Origin: a halophilic archaeon SHRA6 | GTDB lineage: Archaea > Halobacteriota > Halobacteria > Halobacteriales > Haloferacaceae | Length of the DNA stretch: 64,000 bases | Assembly: GCA_005239175.1 (NCBI GenBank) | Contig: SOPS01000004.1 | Span: 682,001 to 746,000 of the forward strand | Direction: 5' to 3' | Shown: positions 42,181-52,023 of the stretch, one piece after another | Position numbering within the stretch: the first letter of the stretch is position 1 | Layout: the number at the start of each line of letters is the position of its first letter | Notes under the pieces: generated by a model | The model's database searches: none | What the model saw: only the letters and a program-made list of their open reading frames with translations | What the model was told of the DNA's origin: nothing | Translations under genes and position numbers: made by a program

Positions 42181-43098
42181 TCAGTCAAACATCCCGGTCG
42201 ACATGTAGCGCTCACCGCTGTCCCAAAACACCGTAATGACGAGCGGATCGTCGATCGGATCCCCATCACCGCGGCCCGAAGCGAGCTGTTCGGCGACGCG
42301 CTTGGCTGCGAGGTTCGACGCGCCGCTGGATTGGCCGGCGAGAATGCCCTCGCTCTCAGCGAGCCGGCGACACTCTGCTTCGGCCGCTTCGAGGCTGACC
42401 GTTTCGACCGAGTCAATGAGCGTCGTATCGGTATTCTCGCTGATGAATCCGGGTCCCATTCCCTGGAAGGAATCGCCAGTCACCGGTCGGCCGGACAGCA
42501 CCGCTGACTCCTCGGGTTCGACCGCGACGATTGTTATCTCGGGAAACGCCTCGCGGAGCCGGCGGCTGGTGCCGGTGATCGTCCCGCCGGTTCCAACGCC
42601 GGCGACAAAGGCATCGATGGTCCGATCGCCGACCTGTTCGAGAATCTCTTCGCCAGTCGTCCGGTAGTGCGCCTCGGGATTGGCGGGGTTTTCGAACTGT
42701 TTGAGCTGGACCATCCCCTCGGCTTCAAGCTCGTCTGCACGATCTTTCGCGTCCGAGATGGTTCCCTCGACGAGTTCGAGCTCCGCCCCGTAGGCTTGCA
42801 TGATCGCCCGGCGCTCTGGGGACTTCGATGCCGGCATGACGATCGTCGCGTCGTAGCCCTTCGCCGCGGCGACCATCGAGATCCCAATGCCGGTGTTGCC
42901 ACTCGTGGGTTCGACGATCGTATCGCCGGGTTCGAGCTCGCCGGCCGCCTCTGCGGCCTCGATCATCGACAGCGCGGGACGGTCTTTCGCCGAGCCGCCG
43001 GGGTTTTTCGACTCGATCTTCGCCGCGACAGTCGTCCCGTCCGGCGAGTCGACCCGTACCAGCGGCGAGCCGATCGTGTCGAGGATGTTCTCGTGCAT
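42181..43098 (-). CDS. cysK: Cysteine synthase (O-acetylserine sulfhydrylase family)
   Basis: 305 residues. It is a PLP enzyme; the Schiff-base Lys is K38 in NPGGSAKDRPALSM, with the Asn-Thr loop TSGNTGIG near 65-72, GGTITG near 174 and PEESAVLSG near 195. It makes cysteine from O-acetyl- or O-phosphoserine and sulfide. A cystathionine beta-synthase-like role is an alternative in Archaea. It is convergent with the DUF5804-type gene across the 30-base repeat. Confidence 0.95.
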   Translation of the reverse strand: MHENILDTIGSPLVRVDSPDGTTVAAKIESKNPGGSAKDRPALSMIEAAEAAGELEPGDTIVEPTSGNTGIGISMVAAAKGYDATIVMPASKSPERRAIMQAYGAELELVEGTISDAKDRADELEAEGMVQLKQFENPANPEAHYRTTGEEILEQVGDRTIDAFVAGVGTGGTITGTSRRLREAFPEITIVAVEPEESAVLSGRPVTGDSFQGMGPGFISENTDTTLIDSVETVSLEAAEAECRRLAESEGILAGQSSGASNLAAKRVAEQLASGRGDGDPIDDPLVITVFWDSGERYMSTGMFD

Positions 43099-43240
43099 GT
43101 GCGATCGGTTGGTCGGTCAACCCTAAAACAGCTACTGGAATCGGCGTGTCGTCCAGGCGATCCGATCGCAGTACTCAATTGCGGTGGGAGCCGTCGCCGT
43201 CAGCGCGTGAGTTATCACTCTCGAAGGCGTGGGCATGGGT

Positions 43241-43621
43241 ATGCAACTGAAAACGATGCAGCCGGCAGACGACTGGGACAATTCGGGAGACGAACAGGCG
43301 ATCGAGGCGCTCAGCGCTGATGGACTCGTCTTTCACGTCTGGGGTGGCGACTGGTGTGGCGACTGCCAGCGCCAACTACCGGCGTTCGCTGCAGCACTGG
43401 ACGCCGCAGGTGTCGCCGACGAGAACGTCAACCACTATCCGGTCGAAAAGAACGACGACGGCGGCAAATCCGGGCCGAAGGTCGACGAATATGGGATCGA
43501 ATTGATTCCAACCGTCGTCGTCGAGCGTGATGGCGAGGAAGTCGCCCGCTTCGTCGAGGAGGAATCTGAGCCGATCGCGATTTACCTCGCAAACCAACTC
43601 ACCACGGAAGCGTCAGCCTGA
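43241..43621 (+). CDS. Thioredoxin-fold protein with WCGDC active site
   Basis: 126 residues from the ATG at 43241, which has a TATA-like GTTATCA 27 bases upstream; earlier in-frame starts (43229, 43235) add only 2-4 residues. The active site is W-C39-G-D-C42. YGIELIPTVVVERDGEEVARF is the cis-Pro loop. The CGDC pair resembles thioredoxin family proteins of the TlpA/BdbA kind but no signal peptide is present, so it should be cytosolic. The next gene starts 10 bases on. Confidence 0.88.
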   Translation: MQLKTMQPADDWDNSGDEQAIEALSADGLVFHVWGGDWCGDCQRQLPAFAAALDAAGVADENVNHYPVEKNDDGGKSGPKVDEYGIELIPTVVVERDGEEVARFVEEESEPIAIYLANQLTTEASA

Positions 43622-43631
43622 TCGACCCCGT

Positions 43632-44243
43632 ATGGGCCGACACACGAGGCGGTCCGTGCTTGCAGCTGGACTGGCTGGGGCGATCGCCGGCTGTGTGGGC
43701 GGATCAGACGACAGCCCACAGGAGTCCGAGGAGGCGAGCGACGGCACAACGAACGAGAACGAGTCCGAACAGTCCGACTCCGAGCAGGATACGACTGACG
43801 CTGAAACAAACGAGAGCGCCGACGAGGACGCCAGCGAGCCGGTCCACGAGGACTACGAGACGACAGTCGTCGAGGTTCGCTCAGCGGACGATGAGGTACT
43901 CGGACGCGTCACCGCGGCGATCGCGGACACGGGCGACCTCCGCTATCTCGGGTTGAGTGATACCGAGTCGTTACCCGAGGATCGCGGGATGTTGTTCGTC
44001 TACGATTCGGTTTCTGATCGAACATTCGTGATGCGGGAGATGGATTTTCCGATCGACATCATCTACGCGGACGACGAAGGGATAATCACGGAGATACACC
44101 ACGCCAGAGCCCCAGGGCCCGACGAGGACGGCAACGAGCTTCGATATCCAGGGACAGGACAGTATGTACTCGAGGTCAATCGTGATTGGACGACCGATCG
44201 CGGGATAGAAGCCGGCGATCGTCTCGAATTCGACCTGCCGTGA
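43632..44243 (+). CDS. DUF192 lipoprotein, Tat-exported
   Basis: 203 residues from the ATG at 43632. The N-terminus RHTRRSVLAAGLAGAIAGC is a twin-arginine signal with a lipobox ending in C21. A long Asp/Glu/Ser linker (about 25-75) follows. The rest is DUF192: VTAAIADTGDLRYLGLSDTESLPEDRGMLFVYDS, then FVMREMDFPIDIIYADDEGIITEI. It is exported in folded form and lipid-anchored outside, usual for haloarchaeal lipoproteins. It probably shares a transcript with the thioredoxin-like gene, which suggests a redox or metal function, not proven. Confidence 0.9.
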   Translation: MGRHTRRSVLAAGLAGAIAGCVGGSDDSPQESEEASDGTTNENESEQSDSEQDTTDAETNESADEDASEPVHEDYETTVVEVRSADDEVLGRVTAAIADTGDLRYLGLSDTESLPEDRGMLFVYDSVSDRTFVMREMDFPIDIIYADDEGIITEIHHARAPGPDEDGNELRYPGTGQYVLEVNRDWTTDRGIEAGDRLEFDLP

Positions 44244-44279
44244 CGTCTGGGGCTTAGCCGATCAGGTGTGAATCAAAGC

Positions 44280-45536
44280 TCAGGGCCAGGTGCCGCCCTG
44301 TTCGTAGGCGTTTGCGACCCGCTCGATCGCGACCACGTACGCCGCAGTCCGGAGGTTCGGCGCGTCAGTTTTTTCGTAGGACGTCGTCAGCGCGTCGAAC
44401 GCATCGACGATCACGCGTTCGAGTTCTTCGTTGACGCGTTCTTCAGTCCACGCGAAGCGCTGTCGGTTCTGGACCCACTCGAAGTACGACACCGTCACAC
44501 CGCCCGCGTTCGCGAGGATGTCGGGTACCACGTGAACCCCGGCGTCGGTCAACACGTCGTCGGCCTCGGGGGTCAACGGCCCGTTGGCGGCTTCGACGAT
44601 CACGTCCGCACGGACATCTTCGGCGAGTTCACCGTCGATCGCGTTCTCTAGCGCTGCTGGGACGAGTAGATCGACATCCAGCGTCAGTAGTTCGTCGTTG
44701 GTGAGTTCTTCAGTCGCCTTCTCGTAGCCAGTAACGCTGCCCGTCTCAGTTTTAAACGATTTGACGGCGCGCGCGTCGAAGCCGTCTGGATCGTAGACGG
44801 CGCCGCTGGAGTCCGAAACCGCGACAATATTAGCGCCTAAATCGTCAATCAGAGCCGCCGCGACCGATCCCGCGTTGCCATACCCCTGTACGGCGACGGT
44901 CGCCTCGGAGATGTCCTCCTCGAGGTACTCGAAAACCTCTCGTGCGGCGAGCATGACCGATCGCCCGGTCGCCTCGACGCGGCCAGCAGAGCCACCCGAG
45001 TCGATCGCTTTGCCGGTGATGACACCCGGCGCGGTCGTGTTTTCGAGCGTCTCGTAGGTGTCTTTGATCCAGTTCATCTCCCGCTGGCCAGTATTGACGT
45101 CCGGTGCGGGGATGTCGCGGTCCTCACCAATGATGGGTCGAAGTTCGGTCGCAAACGCTCGAGTCACGCGCTCTAACTCGGATTCAGAGTACTCGCTCGG
45201 ATCGATGACGATTCCGCCCTTGCCGCCGCCGTACGGAATATCGACGATCGCGCATTTGTACACCATCCACCCTGACAGCGCCTTCACTTCGTCGCGGGTG
45301 ACACCGGGGTGGTACCGGATACCACCCTTATATGGGCCGCGATCGCCGTTGAATTGTGAGCGGTACGCTCTGAACAGCTCGATCGAACCGTCATCCATCT
45401 CAACAGAAAGGTTGGTCTCGAGTATCCGCTCTGGGTGCTTGAGCCGGGTGAGCACGTCGTCACCGAGGTCGAGATACGCAGACGCTTCGTCGATCTGCTT
45501 GCCCAAGCTCTCGAACGGGTTTGCCTCGTCGCTCAT
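44280..45536 (-). CDS. gdhA: Glutamate dehydrogenase
   Basis: 418 residues of the hexameric family. It links glutamate with 2-oxoglutarate and ammonium. Seen: [14 protein letters not shown], the catalytic Lys in [31 protein letters not shown] for the nucleotide and FLW-like end [12 protein letters not shown]. The cofactor (NAD or NADP) cannot be fixed by eye. It is convergent with the DUF192 gene. A minus-strand TATA about 28 bases upstream supports the ATG at 45536. Haloarchaea often hold several copies; this one is near CitE- and MaoC-type genes. Confidence 0.96.
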   Translation of the reverse strand: MSDEANPFESLGKQIDEASAYLDLGDDVLTRLKHPERILETNLSVEMDDGSIELFRAYRSQFNGDRGPYKGGIRYHPGVTRDEVKALSGWMVYKCAIVDIPYGGGKGGIVIDPSEYSESELERVTRAFATELRPIIGEDRDIPAPDVNTGQREMNWIKDTYETLENTTAPGVITGKAIDSGGSAGRVEATGRSVMLAAREVFEYLEEDISEATVAVQGYGNAGSVAAALIDDLGANIVAVSDSSGAVYDPDGFDARAVKSFKTETGSVTGYEKATEELTNDELLTLDVDLLVPAALENAIDGELAEDVRADVIVEAANGPLTPEADDVLTDAGVHVVPDILANAGGVTVSYFEWVQNRQRFAWTEERVNEELERVIVDAFDALTTSYEKTDAPNLRTAAYVVAIERVANAYEQGGTWP

Positions 45537-45560
45537 GTGCGCTAGCTTTCTGCGGACCGA

Positions 45561-45567
45561 GATAACT
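45561..45567 (-). promoter_or_regulatory. TATA-like element of gdh
   Basis: On the minus strand AGTTATC is centred 28 bases before the gdh start at 45536. The AT-rich stretch beside it (about 45595-45620, with T-runs on the minus strand) may end the CitE-type transcript. Confidence 0.45.
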
Positions 45568-45628
45568 GTGTCGACCTAATATCATGGGGTAAAATACATA
45601 AAATTTATATTTTTTGGTTCTGGTCGCC

Positions 45629-46465
45629 TCACCGGGTGGCTGCTCGCTCGAGAATTCGTTCGGCCTGCGCAATGAGCGGCGCATCGATCATTTCGCCGTC
45701 AACCTCAAAGACCCCACGATCGTCCGCGGCCACAGCATCTCGCGCGGCCACCACCCGCTTGGCCCACTCGACCCGTTCGGGATCGGGCGTAAACGCGTCG
45801 TTGATGATCGGTACCTGTGCAGGATGGATCGCAAGTTTGCCGTCGTACCCAAGAGTCACCGAGCGTTCGGCGTCCGATCGCAGCCCCTCGGTATCCTCGA
45901 AGTCGGTGTGGAGCGTGTCGATCGCGTCGACACCCGCCGCACTCGCAGCGAGGACAACGTGCTGGCGGGCGTACAACACTTCAGTCCCCTCGTCGGTTCG
46001 GGTCGCTCCGAGGTCCGCAGCGAGGTCCTCCGCGCCGAAGACGATCGCCGACACGTCCTCTGTGGCCGCAATGTCGGCAGCAGCTAACACGCCTGCGGCG
46101 GTTTCAATCAGCGCGTAGATCGACAGCGATCGCCCCCGATCGGCGATCGCGTCTGCGAGTCCGGTGATATCGGTGGCAACGGTCGTTTTCGATCGCATCA
46201 CCCCGTCCGCAGCCGATCCAGCAGCGCAGATTGCATCGAGATCGGCGTCGTCATCGAGTCCCGACAGCCGAACGCATACTTCGGCGTCCGGATCGAAGTC
46301 TGGATCTGTCAACACCGATCGAACAGCCTCGCGGGCTTCGTGCTTTCGAGCCGGCGCGACCGCATCCTCTAGATCAAAAACGAGCACGTCGGCGTCGATC
46401 GTTGCCGCCTTGCCCATGAGGGTGGGTCGATCACCGGGGGAAAACAGAACGCTTCGTCGTGGCAT
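45629..46465 (-). CDS. HpcH/HpaI-CitE family lyase (citrate lyase beta-like)
   Basis: 278 residues from the ATG at 46465 (MPRRSVLFSPGDRPTLMGKA). It is a TIM-barrel lyase. LVFDLEDAVAPARKHEAR near 35, CVRLSG near 70, ALIETAAGVLAAADIA (the Glu metal ligand) near 138 and VFGAEDLAADLG near 157 are the CitE/malyl-CoA lyase blocks. Candidate reactions are cleavage of citramalyl-, malyl- or methylmalyl-CoA, or a thioesterase variant. It is divergent from the MaoC gene; their starts are 106 bases apart. Confidence 0.9.
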   Translation of the reverse strand: MPRRSVLFSPGDRPTLMGKAATIDADVLVFDLEDAVAPARKHEAREAVRSVLTDPDFDPDAEVCVRLSGLDDDADLDAICAAGSAADGVMRSKTTVATDITGLADAIADRGRSLSIYALIETAAGVLAAADIAATEDVSAIVFGAEDLAADLGATRTDEGTEVLYARQHVVLAASAAGVDAIDTLHTDFEDTEGLRSDAERSVTLGYDGKLAIHPAQVPIINDAFTPDPERVEWAKRVVAARDAVAADDRGVFEVDGEMIDAPLIAQAERILERAATR

Positions 46466-46570
46466 GTCCGATTGCTCTCGCGGAACAGGCTTGAACGCTT
46501 GCCTCACGGCCAGCTCGAATCCGACCGTTTGGACCGACACGGATATGCATCAGCCGATCGATCGCCCGCC

Positions 46571-47101
46571 ATGCCCGGCAAATACTACGAGGAGTTCGCG
46601 GTTGGCGAAACGATCGAGCACGCTCGTCGGCGGACTGTCTCCGAAAGCGACAACCAGCGGTTCTGTGACCTGACGATGAACCAACAGCCGTTGCACCTCG
46701 ACGCAGACTTCGCTGCGGACACGCAGTTCGGCGAGCGCCTCGTCAACGGCATCTACACCATGGCGCTCGCGGTCGGGGTGTCGATCCCTGAGACGACCGA
46801 CGGAACGATCGTCGCGAACCTCTCGTACGACGATATTCAGCATCCTGCGCCCGTGTTTCACGGTGACACGATTCGCGCCCAATCGACAGTCACCGACAAA
46901 CGCGAAACGAGCGATGGCGAGCGAGGGATCGTGACGATGCACGTTGAGGCGTTTGTCGTCGATCGAGCGAAACGCAATGGCGGCGATCAGGACGACGAAC
47001 CAACCGACTCCGAGCAGGATACCGACGATAGCGGAGAGACACTCGTCTGTACGTTCGATCGAACGGTACTGTCGTTGAAGCGGCCTCAGTCGGACGAGTG
47101 A
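46571..47101 (+). CDS. MaoC-family hydratase
   Basis: 176 residues from the ATG at 46571. It has a hot-dog fold: YYEEFAVGETIEHARRRTVSESDNQRFCDLTMNQQPLHLDADFA carries the catalytic Asp/His of R-hydratases, with ALAVGVSIPETTDGTIVANLSYDDIQHPAPVFHGDTI after it. A short acidic tail (NGGDQDDEPTDSEQDTDDSGE) is inserted before the last strand. It should add water to an unsaturated acyl-CoA such as mesaconyl-CoA or crotonyl-CoA. The stop overlaps the convergent MscS gene by 16 bases. Confidence 0.88.
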   Translation: MPGKYYEEFAVGETIEHARRRTVSESDNQRFCDLTMNQQPLHLDADFAADTQFGERLVNGIYTMALAVGVSIPETTDGTIVANLSYDDIQHPAPVFHGDTIRAQSTVTDKRETSDGERGIVTMHVEAFVVDRAKRNGGDQDDEPTDSEQDTDDSGETLVCTFDRTVLSLKRPQSDE

Positions 47102-48294
47102 GACCCCTCCGCGGTAACAGTGGTGGGAGGTGATCCATCCGACGCAGGCTCAAGCGGACCTCGATCTGTGACGACTCGCTGTGGGAACGGAATCGAGATT
47201 CCCTCTTCGGCGAAGCGTTCGTGGATCCCCGTGACCGCAGCGGCCTTCGATCGCCACCGCAGCTGCGGCGTCGGCGGTTCGATCCAGAATCGGATATCTA
47301 AGAGTACGGCTGAATCACCAAAACTCGAGGGAATGACGATCGGCTGGGGTTGGTTTTCGATTACGTCGACATCTTCGAGGACGGACCGGGCGATCTCGCT
47401 TGCCTCTGTTGGGTCGTCCTCGTAGTCGATGCCGACTTGCATATTGATGCGAAGCCGCCCCTCACGCGATCGATTCGTGATCGCGACGTTGCCCACGTGG
47501 TCGTTCGGGATGACGACGTATTCGCCATCGAAGTTCCGCATGTGGGTGTTCATGATCGTAATGTCGGTGATGAATCCCTCCTCGTCGCCGATTTCGACCC
47601 AGTGGCCGATCTCGAATGGTCGTGAAAACATGAGCACGAACCCTGCGATGAGCGACCCCAAGGTTTGACGGGCAGCCATCCCAACGACGATGCCGAGGAA
47701 CCCTGCCCCGACCAACAGGCCGCTGAGATTCACGCCCCACACGCCGAGGACGGTGATGCCAGCGAGAACGAGGAGCGACACCTGTGCGATCCGGGTGAGC
47801 AACTGCTGTTGGTGGGCGGTGACGCGATCGCTGTCGTTACTGAACTCGCCAATGACGTCCTCGAGAACCCGGCTGCCGACGTACGCCCCAAAGAGCAACA
47901 CCGCGGATATTATCAGCCGCCAGCCGATAGCGACCGCGTTCCGGGCAAACGGCACAAGCGCCACCACAAAGTCAAGCTGTCCCCAGACGACGAGGATTGC
48001 AGCGGCCGCAGAAATAAAAAGCACCAGCTGAACAATCCCAACGAATAGACTCACGAGTCCTCCGATCGGAACCGCCTCGATGAACGCCTCGCGTGACGTC
48101 TCTAAGCGATCGCCCGCGAGTCGATCGGACCCCACACGGATCGTCGCCCGGACTCGACCGACCACTCGCGGGACAAGCAGTTGTCCAAGCACGACTGCAA
48201 TAAAAAAGATAATCAGTGTCGTACCGACCCGAAGTTCGGTAGAGGTGATGTCGCCAAGCAACGAATCTAACTGCGAGAACCCCCCTGACAACAT
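47086..48294 (-). CDS. MscS-family mechanosensitive channel
   Basis: 402 residues. It has five or so membrane segments in the first ~190 residues, then the MscS pore helix and beta domain (SGLLVGAGFLGIVVGMAARQTLGSLIAGFVLMFSRPFEIGHWVEIGDEEGFITDITIMNTHM) and a complete C-terminal alpha/beta domain (LLDIRFWIEPPTPQLRWRSKAAAVTGIHERFAEEGISIPFPQ). It opens on hypo-osmotic shock to release solutes. It is not in an operon; the end of the MaoC gene overlaps its end by 16 bases. Confidence 0.95.
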   Translation of the reverse strand: MLSGGFSQLDSLLGDITSTELRVGTTLIIFFIAVVLGQLLVPRVVGRVRATIRVGSDRLAGDRLETSREAFIEAVPIGGLVSLFVGIVQLVLFISAAAAILVVWGQLDFVVALVPFARNAVAIGWRLIISAVLLFGAYVGSRVLEDVIGEFSNDSDRVTAHQQQLLTRIAQVSLLVLAGITVLGVWGVNLSGLLVGAGFLGIVVGMAARQTLGSLIAGFVLMFSRPFEIGHWVEIGDEEGFITDITIMNTHMRNFDGEYVVIPNDHVGNVAITNRSREGRLRINMQVGIDYEDDPTEASEIARSVLEDVDVIENQPQPIVIPSSFGDSAVLLDIRFWIEPPTPQLRWRSKAAAVTGIHERFAEEGISIPFPQRVVTDRGPLEPASDGSPPTTVTAEGSHSSD

Positions 48295-48402
48295 TGCGAT
48301 GCTACCAACAGTTGGATTTTCATTCCAGATAAATCGCCTGATTCGATGCGATCAACACCGTCATAACCCCTTATCCGGATCGTAGTTTGTTACTGGGGCT
48401 GC

Positions 48403-50151
48403 TCACAGCACCGTGCCGTGTTTCTTGTCGGGGATCGACTTCTCGATCGATCGGTAGAAGTCGAACCGCTCGACCAGCTCCCGCCGGAGGTCACTTGGCG
48501 GAACGATCTCGTCGATCACAACCTCGCTCGCCATCCGGTGAATGTCGATGTCCTCGCGATACTCTGCGCGGAGTTCGTCTTCCATCTGTGCGCGCTCTTC
48601 GGGATCGTCGATCGACTCCAGCTTCCGTGCGTAAACCGCGTTGATCGCGGCCTCGGGGCCCATGATCGCGATCTCGCCGGATGGCAACCCGATCACGCTC
48701 TCTGGGTCGTACGCCGGACCACCCATTGCGTAGATGCCAGCGCCGTAGGCTTTCCGAACGATAACGGTCTGTTTCGGCACCGTCGCCGAAGAAGTGGCGT
48801 AAATCATCTTTTTGCCCTTCTCGAGGATCGCGTCCTTCTCGACAGCGGATCCGGCCATGAATCCCGGCGTGTCACAGAGGTACAAAAGCGGGATCTCGTA
48901 GGCGTCACACGTCCAGATGAACTCCGCAGCCTTCTCAGCAGCGTCTGGGAAGATCGCCCCCGAGCGAGCTGTCGGCTGGTTTGCCACAACGCCGGTCGGT
49001 CGACCGTCGATCCTGACGAAGGCAGTGACGATCTCGGAGCCGTAGTCGGGTTTGAGCTCGAAAATCGAGTTCGCGTCGGCGATCCGTTCGAGCAGTTCGA
49101 GCACGTCGTACGGACGGTTTGGTTCGGCGGGCACGATCGAATCGATCCCGTCAGGATCGTGTTTCGGTGGCCGTGGCTGGCTTCGGGGCGGCGTCTGACC
49201 AGCCTGGTCCGGCAGGTACGTCAGCAGTGTCGAGACCAACTGTCTGGCGTGCTCCTCGTCGCGAGCCACGAGATCTGCCGAACCAGAGTGTCTGGCGTGA
49301 ACCTCGGGACCACCAAGGTCGGCCATGTCGATCTCCTCGCCGGTCACCATTTTTACCATCCGCGGGGACGCGATCGCCATGGCGCTCATTCCCTCGACCA
49401 TGATTGTGAAGTCTGCAAACACCGGCGTGTACGCTGCGCCGGCGATACAGGGCCCATAGAGGACACAAATCTGTGGCACTCGACCCGAAAGCATCGAGTG
49501 ATTGTAGTAGTACTTGCCGATCCCCTCGCGGTTCGCAAAGAAGCCGGTCTGTTGGTCGATCCGTCCGCCGGAGGAGTCCATGAGGTACAACACCGGCTTG
49601 CCCGTTTTCAGCGCGCGCTGTTGCATCCGGAGGAACTTCTCGACACCCAGCCGTGCCATCGAGCCAGCTTTGACTGTAAAGTCGTTTGCCATGAAGTGAA
49701 CGTCACGACCGTCAAACCGCGCCGCTCCCGTGAGCAGTCCATCACCGGGAAGTCGGTTGCCATCATCGGCTTCATCGACCTCGGGGCTGTTTGGGTGCCA
49801 CTCGTCGAAGGCGGCGAATTTGCCGTCCTCAAACTTGATTCGGGAATCCTCGCCGTCGCCGAACCACAGGTCCAGCCGATCGCGGACGAATAGTTTGCCC
49901 TGCTCGGGGAGGCGCGCTTTGTACTTTTGTGGCCCGCCGTCGAGGATATCGTCGATCTCTTCGCGGAGGGACTGTTCGCGATCGGTCGGGCCGCGATCGT
50001 CAGAGAGCGGATACTGTGGCTCCGCAGCGGCGGCCGGCTCCTCGTCGTCCCCGACGAATACGGACACTTCGACGCCCAGGTGCGTCGCCACGGCGGAAGC
50101 GATCGCTTCGGCCTCCTCCGCTGTCGCCTCGTCACCGACGTGAACGTGCAT
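48403..50151 (-). CDS. pccB: Acyl-CoA (propionyl-CoA) carboxylase carboxyltransferase subunit
   Basis: 582 residues, about 60 longer than bacterial PccB. It transfers carboxyl from biotin to propionyl- or acetyl-CoA. From residue ~60 it follows the family: GKLFVRDRLDLWFG, then SSGGRIDQQTGFFA and CIAGAAYTPVFADF (N-half), and NQPTARSGAIFPDAAEKAAEFI, LCDTPGFMAG, ATVPKQTVIVRKAYGAGIYAMGG (C-half, CoA and biotin sites). The first ~45 residues (HVHVGDEATAEEAEAIASAVATHLGVEVSVFVGDDE) look like an epsilon/PccX-type small domain. It is a single gene here; the biotin carboxylase is not in the window. Confidence 0.92.
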   Translation of the reverse strand: MHVHVGDEATAEEAEAIASAVATHLGVEVSVFVGDDEEPAAAAEPQYPLSDDRGPTDREQSLREEIDDILDGGPQKYKARLPEQGKLFVRDRLDLWFGDGEDSRIKFEDGKFAAFDEWHPNSPEVDEADDGNRLPGDGLLTGAARFDGRDVHFMANDFTVKAGSMARLGVEKFLRMQQRALKTGKPVLYLMDSSGGRIDQQTGFFANREGIGKYYYNHSMLSGRVPQICVLYGPCIAGAAYTPVFADFTIMVEGMSAMAIASPRMVKMVTGEEIDMADLGGPEVHARHSGSADLVARDEEHARQLVSTLLTYLPDQAGQTPPRSQPRPPKHDPDGIDSIVPAEPNRPYDVLELLERIADANSIFELKPDYGSEIVTAFVRIDGRPTGVVANQPTARSGAIFPDAAEKAAEFIWTCDAYEIPLLYLCDTPGFMAGSAVEKDAILEKGKKMIYATSSATVPKQTVIVRKAYGAGIYAMGGPAYDPESVIGLPSGEIAIMGPEAAINAVYARKLESIDDPEERAQMEDELRAEYREDIDIHRMASEVVIDEIVPPSDLRRELVERFDFYRSIEKSIPDKKHGTVL

Positions 50152-50208
50152 ACCCGAAGGTGCAGCGGGCGATTGTAAACAATTTTCTATGTGGAAAGCG
50201 CCGGCCGG

Positions 50209-51054
50209 TTACCGAAGCGCGGCTTCGACGCGATCGATCAACTCGTCGTTGCCGAGGTGGACCGGTGTTCGATCGTGGACGCCGTCGGGTTCGCGATCGA
50301 GCAGCGATTTGGTTCCGTCAGAGGACGCGCCGCCCGCGGCCTCGATGATGTACGCCATGGGGTTTGCCTCGAACTGTAGCCGGAGTTTCCCATCGGGAGC
50401 GCTCGTCAACGCGGGATACGAGAAGATTCCGCCGTAGGTGAGGACCTGATTCACATCGCCGACCATCGAGCCGCCGTACCGGAGCTTGAGTTCGGTTTCA
50501 ATCTCGTCGGCGAACGCGGCAAACCCATCAGTCCACTCGGGGACCCGTCCGCCGAATGAGTAGATCGTCGGCGGCGACGGCAGTTCCATATCCGACTCGG
50601 AGACAGTCCGATCGCCGTCGTCGACGACGTAGCCGGTGACGGTGTCCTCGATCGCGACGATCATCGTGGTGATCGGGCCGTATAGGACGTACCCGGCGGC
50701 GACGAGGTCGCGGCCAGAGGCAGGCAGCGGTTCGTCGTAGACGCCCACAATCGTCCCGAGGGCGTTGTTCGACTTGAGGTTCGACGAGCCGTCGAGTGGA
50801 TCGACAGCCACCGAGAGCTCGCCGTCGCCCACGTCGATCGCCTCGGTTCGCTCTTCGCTCACGTAGATCCCGACGCCGTCGATCGCCTCGATGGCCTCTT
50901 TGAGGAGGTCGTCGGCGTAGACGTCCGCCGCAAGCTGGTCTTCGCCGCTTGGGTTCTCTCCGCCGGCCGCGAGCCGTCGGCCGGGTAACGCCGCCCGAAT
51001 GTCGGGGGCGATCGCAGCGATCGCATCGAAGATCGCCTCAATGTGGTCTGCCAT
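50209..51054 (-). CDS. fbp: Class I fructose-1,6-bisphosphatase
   Basis: 281 residues. It cleaves phosphate from fructose-1,6-bisphosphate in gluconeogenesis. The metal/phosphate motif DPLDGSSN is at 85-92, with SEERTEAID upstream and [22 protein letters not shown] and [19 protein letters not shown] downstream, all class I FBPase signatures. The start (ATG at 51054) overlaps the stop of the aldolase gene by one base (TGATG), so the two are coupled. Confidence 0.95.
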   Translation of the reverse strand: MADHIEAIFDAIAAIAPDIRAALPGRRLAAGGENPSGEDQLAADVYADDLLKEAIEAIDGVGIYVSEERTEAIDVGDGELSVAVDPLDGSSNLKSNNALGTIVGVYDEPLPASGRDLVAAGYVLYGPITTMIVAIEDTVTGYVVDDGDRTVSESDMELPSPPTIYSFGGRVPEWTDGFAAFADEIETELKLRYGGSMVGDVNQVLTYGGIFSYPALTSAPDGKLRLQFEANPMAYIIEAAGGASSDGTKSLLDREPDGVHDRTPVHLGNDELIDRVEAALR

Positions 51055-51878
51055 CAGTCGTCGGCTGAGGCCGCCGCGTCGGCGGTTTCGACGAGTTCGA
51101 GCGCTTCACTCGCGGACGCCTCTTCGAAGATGACCGCCCCTAGCCCATCGAGAATCGCCGTCGGGTTCTCCCGCTGGAAGACGTTCCGGCCCACCGCAAG
51201 GCCCTGCGCGCCGGCGTCCATCGCGTCTTCGACGAGTTCGAGGAACGCGCGGTCGCCGATCTTCGATCCACCGCTCATCACGACCCCCATTTCACCTGCG
51301 ACGTCGCAGACGTGTTGCATTGCGTCGGTCGAACCGGGGTATTTGACCTTCGTCATATCGGCGCCGAGTTCTAATCCGAGTCGAGAGGCGTATGCGATCG
51401 TGCTGGCACTGGTGTCGTTTTTCAAGCCCTGGCCGCGCGGATACGACCACAGGACGATCGGAAGGTCGTGCTCGCGGGCGTCCTCGTGTGCCTGTCGGAA
51501 CTCCTCTGCCATCTCGACCTCGTGATTCGAACCGCCGTAGACGGTGAATCCGAGCCCTGAGGCACCGATTTCGGCGGCGTACTCGACCGAACAGTTGACC
51601 GCGCTGTTCGGTTCGCCCATCCAGAGGTTCGAGGTTCCGTTGAGTTTGACCATCAGAGTGACGTCATCTTCGTAGGAGGGGTAGTACCCTTCGGCGATAC
51701 CCTTCTGTACCGCGACACATGTGACGGCATCGTGTGAACCCAACTCGAAAATCTGGTGGGGATCCATCGTCGGTGGATTCGGTTCGAAGTCCACGGGGCC
51801 GTGTTCGAGGCCGTGGTCGTACGCGAGAATGAGCGACTTTCCGTTCCGTGTGATCTCAGAATCCTCAAGTGGGAGCAT
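51054..51878 (-). CDS. DhnA-type class I fructose-bisphosphate aldolase
   Basis: 274 residues. It is the archaeal type of class I aldolase (DhnA/FbaB family) that makes or splits fructose-1,6-bisphosphate by a Schiff base. Seen: [13 protein letters not shown] near 20, GFTVYGGSN near 110, [13 protein letters not shown], and the catalytic Lys of [10 protein letters not shown] near 190. It is coupled by one base to fbp, which fits gluconeogenesis. Some members act as 2-amino-3,7-dideoxyheptulosonate synthase in shikimate supply, which is the alternative; the neighbour fbp favours the aldolase. Confidence 0.9.
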   Translation of the reverse strand: MLPLEDSEITRNGKSLILAYDHGLEHGPVDFEPNPPTMDPHQIFELGSHDAVTCVAVQKGIAEGYYPSYEDDVTLMVKLNGTSNLWMGEPNSAVNCSVEYAAEIGASGLGFTVYGGSNHEVEMAEEFRQAHEDAREHDLPIVLWSYPRGQGLKNDTSASTIAYASRLGLELGADMTKVKYPGSTDAMQHVCDVAGEMGVVMSGGSKIGDRAFLELVEDAMDAGAQGLAVGRNVFQRENPTAILDGLGAVIFEEASASEALELVETADAAASADD

Positions 51879-52023
51879 CAGTTCGGATTCGGGTTACTAG
51901 ATATAAAATAACTTGGGTCACTGCGAATCTCGGTGACTTCGAGAAGTGATGTTTCAGAAGCCTACTGCGGGATTTTCGTGAAACGATGAATGTTTATTTA
52001 GTACTACAACAGTAGTAAACATC

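Noticed and set aside
42141-42416. Minus-strand frame from the 30-base repeat into cysK
   Set aside because: It overlaps the cysteine synthase in another frame and has no protein-like features.
48418-49893. 491-codon plus-strand frame opposite pccB
   Set aside because: It has no recognisable domain and the opposite strand encodes a full carboxylase with all motifs.
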